Assembly (NCBI GenBank): GCA_964416175.1
Contig: CAYQDF010000167.1
Coordinates: 1-5,992, forward strand
Source: CAYQDF01 sp964416175
Lineage (GTDB): Bacteria; Chloroflexota; Anaerolineae; Anaerolineales; UBA4823
DNA: 5,992 bases
Reading direction: 5' to 3'
The notes beneath the pieces were generated by a model. It was not told the DNA's origin, made no database searches, and saw only the letters and a list, made by a program, of their open reading frames with translations. Positions 4,880-5,992 of this stretch are shown piece after piece (within the stretch, counting starts at the first letter, position 1; each line of letters starts with the position of its first letter). A program made the translations under genes and the position numbers.

Positions 4880-5992
4880 TTCAACGCTTGAAATCCCAAT
4901 TGCAGGCATGGACTGCGCCGAGTGCACCCGGCAAGTGCAGCGGGCAATCGCCTCCGTGCCGGGAGTCGAAACGGTCGAGGTCTACCTGGCGGCTGAAAAA
5001 GCAATCCTCCGCCACCAAGGAGATATCGACATAACGGCTATACGCAGAGCAGTCCGGGCGGCAGGCTACTCCGTCCCCGACAAATTCCCAAAACCCGTCC
5101 AGACCGATCACACCCGTTCGATCTCCGCCCTGTTGGGCATCCTGTTTGGCGCAGTTTTACTGCTGGTGATCGCCGGTGAGTGGCTGGGGCTCCTGGATGC
5201 GGCCGTAGAACGCATCCCCTGGTCTTTGGGACTGGCCGGGGTGCTCCTGATCGGCTTCCCGGTTTTCGTTAAAGTCGTCCAGGCGGCAGTGAACCGGCAG
5301 ATCATCGCCCACACGCTGATGATGGTCGGCGTGCTGGCTGCTGTCTCCGTTGGAGAATGGACAACCGCAGCTGTGGTCGCGTTTTTCATGCGCATCGGCG
5401 ACTACGTCGAGCGGTTTACTGCTGAACGCGCCCGCAGAGCCGTCAAAGATATGAGCGCTATCGCTCCGCAATCCGCGCGCGTGGTCCGGGAAGGTAACGA
5501 GTACGAAGTGCCCCTTGACCAGGTGGATGTGGGCGAAATCGTCGTCGTGCGCCCGGGTGAAACGATCCCCGTGGACGGCGAAGTGATCGCCGGCCACGCA
5601 GTCGTTGACCAGGCGGCTATCACGGGGGAAAGCATGCCGGTCGAAGCAGGACCAGGCTCGCGTGTCTTCGCTGCAACGCTGGCCCGCCAGGGCAGCCTGC
5701 GAGTGCGCGCGACGCAGGTGGGGCGAGACACGACCTTCGGAAGAGTGATTCGCATGGTCGAGGAAGCGGAAGCCCAGCGCGGCGAGATACAGCGCCTGGC
5801 AGACCGCTTCTCGGGCTACTATCTGCCCGCGGTGATCGGAGTGGCGGCGGGGACGTACCTTTTCAACCAGAATCCACTCTCAGCCACGGCTGTGCTGGTC
5901 GTGGCCTGCTCCTGCGCATTCGCCCTGGCAACACCCATCGCGATCCTGGCTTCAGTCGGAGCTGGAGCGAGGCGCGGTTTGCTGATCAAGGG
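4869..5992 (+). CDS. Heavy-metal P1B-type ATPase, N-terminal part (runs off the window end), CSC core motif
   Basis: Membrane pump that should move a soft or transition-metal cation, probably outward, using ATP. 374 residues are visible.

In order: an HMA metal-binding domain (about 7-70) with GMDCAEC, metal ligands C16 and C19; four membrane segments (about 85-103, 118-137, 145-162, 164-180); the actuator domain with PGETIPVDG (229-237) and the TGES dephosphorylation loop (252-255); the conserved helix lead-in EIQRLADRF (306-314); a fifth segment (about 316-333); and the sixth, holding the ion-site motif C347-S348-C349 followed by AFALATP. The common motif is CPC, so the usual proline is replaced by serine. 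The DKTGT phosphorylation site and the nucleotide domain lie beyond the window.

The ATG at 4869 is the first possible start after an in-frame TAG at 4818. Its own ribosome site is weak (GAGG at 4856-4859). It starts 145 bases after permease 2 with no hairpin between, so it may share that transcript. Metal specificity cannot be assigned. Confidence 0.93.
   Translation, partial: MASDSTLEIPIAGMDCAECTRQVQRAIASVPGVETVEVYLAAEKAILRHQGDIDITAIRRAVRAAGYSVPDKFPKPVQTDHTRSISALLGILFGAVLLLVIAGEWLGLLDAAVERIPWSLGLAGVLLIGFPVFVKVVQAAVNRQIIAHTLMMVGVLAAVSVGEWTTAAVVAFFMRIGDYVERFTAERARRAVKDMSAIAPQSARVVREGNEYEVPLDQVDVGEIVVVRPGETIPVDGEVIAGHAVVDQAAITGESMPVEAGPGSRVFAATLARQGSLRVRATQVGRDTTFGRVIRMVEEAEAQRGEIQRLADRFSGYYLPAVIGVAAGTYLFNQNPLSATAVLVVACSCAFALATPIAILASVGAGARRGLLIK

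Noticed and set aside
4837..5034. 65-codon plus-strand frame over the start of the P-type ATPase gene
   Set aside because: It overlaps the HMA domain coding region in another frame; that domain with GMDCAEC is unmistakable in the frame starting at 4869.

Overview
The window is an accessory transport region from a bacterium of moderately high GC. All supported genes are on the + strand. It holds the 3' end of a BMP-family substrate-binding lipoprotein gene, then the ATPase gene and two permease genes of the same ABC importer, then the 5' part of a heavy-metal P1B-type ATPase gene. No rRNA, tRNA, CRISPR array, insertion sequence or phage gene was seen. The gene content, the GC and the long permease forms would fit a Chloroflexota (Anaerolineae-like) genome or metagenome bin. 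That placement is an impression from protein style, not a demonstrated assignment.

Layout: 1-437 encodes the C-terminal part of the binding protein. Positions 438-584 hold a perfect 12-bp inverted repeat (481-520) that looks like a terminator or attenuator, a possible -10 box, and the ribosome binding site of the next gene. Positions 585-2108 encode a double-domain ATPase. Positions 2165-3451 (TTG start) and 3464-4723 encode the two permeases. The gaps are 56 and 12 bases and each permease has a clear Shine-Dalgarno sequence, so 585-4723 reads as one operon. Positions 4724-4868 hold a possible 28-codon ORF (4793-4879) that overlaps the start of the P-type ATPase gene (4869 to the window end).

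How the parts work together: the lipoprotein catches the solute outside the membrane, the two permeases form the channel, and the two fused nucleotide-binding domains drive import. Characterised members of this family carry purine or pyrimidine nucleosides; nothing in the window fixes the substrate here. The hairpin after the binding-protein gene would allow that protein to be made in excess over the membrane parts, as is common for ABC importers. The P-type ATPase is probably functionally unrelated. It has an N-terminal metal-binding domain and a Cys-Ser-Cys core motif in place of the usual Cys-Pro-Cys.

The importer is a known system and no new multi-gene system is evident. The points most worth a second look are the CSC motif, the small ORF coupled to the ATPase start, and the enlarged permeases.
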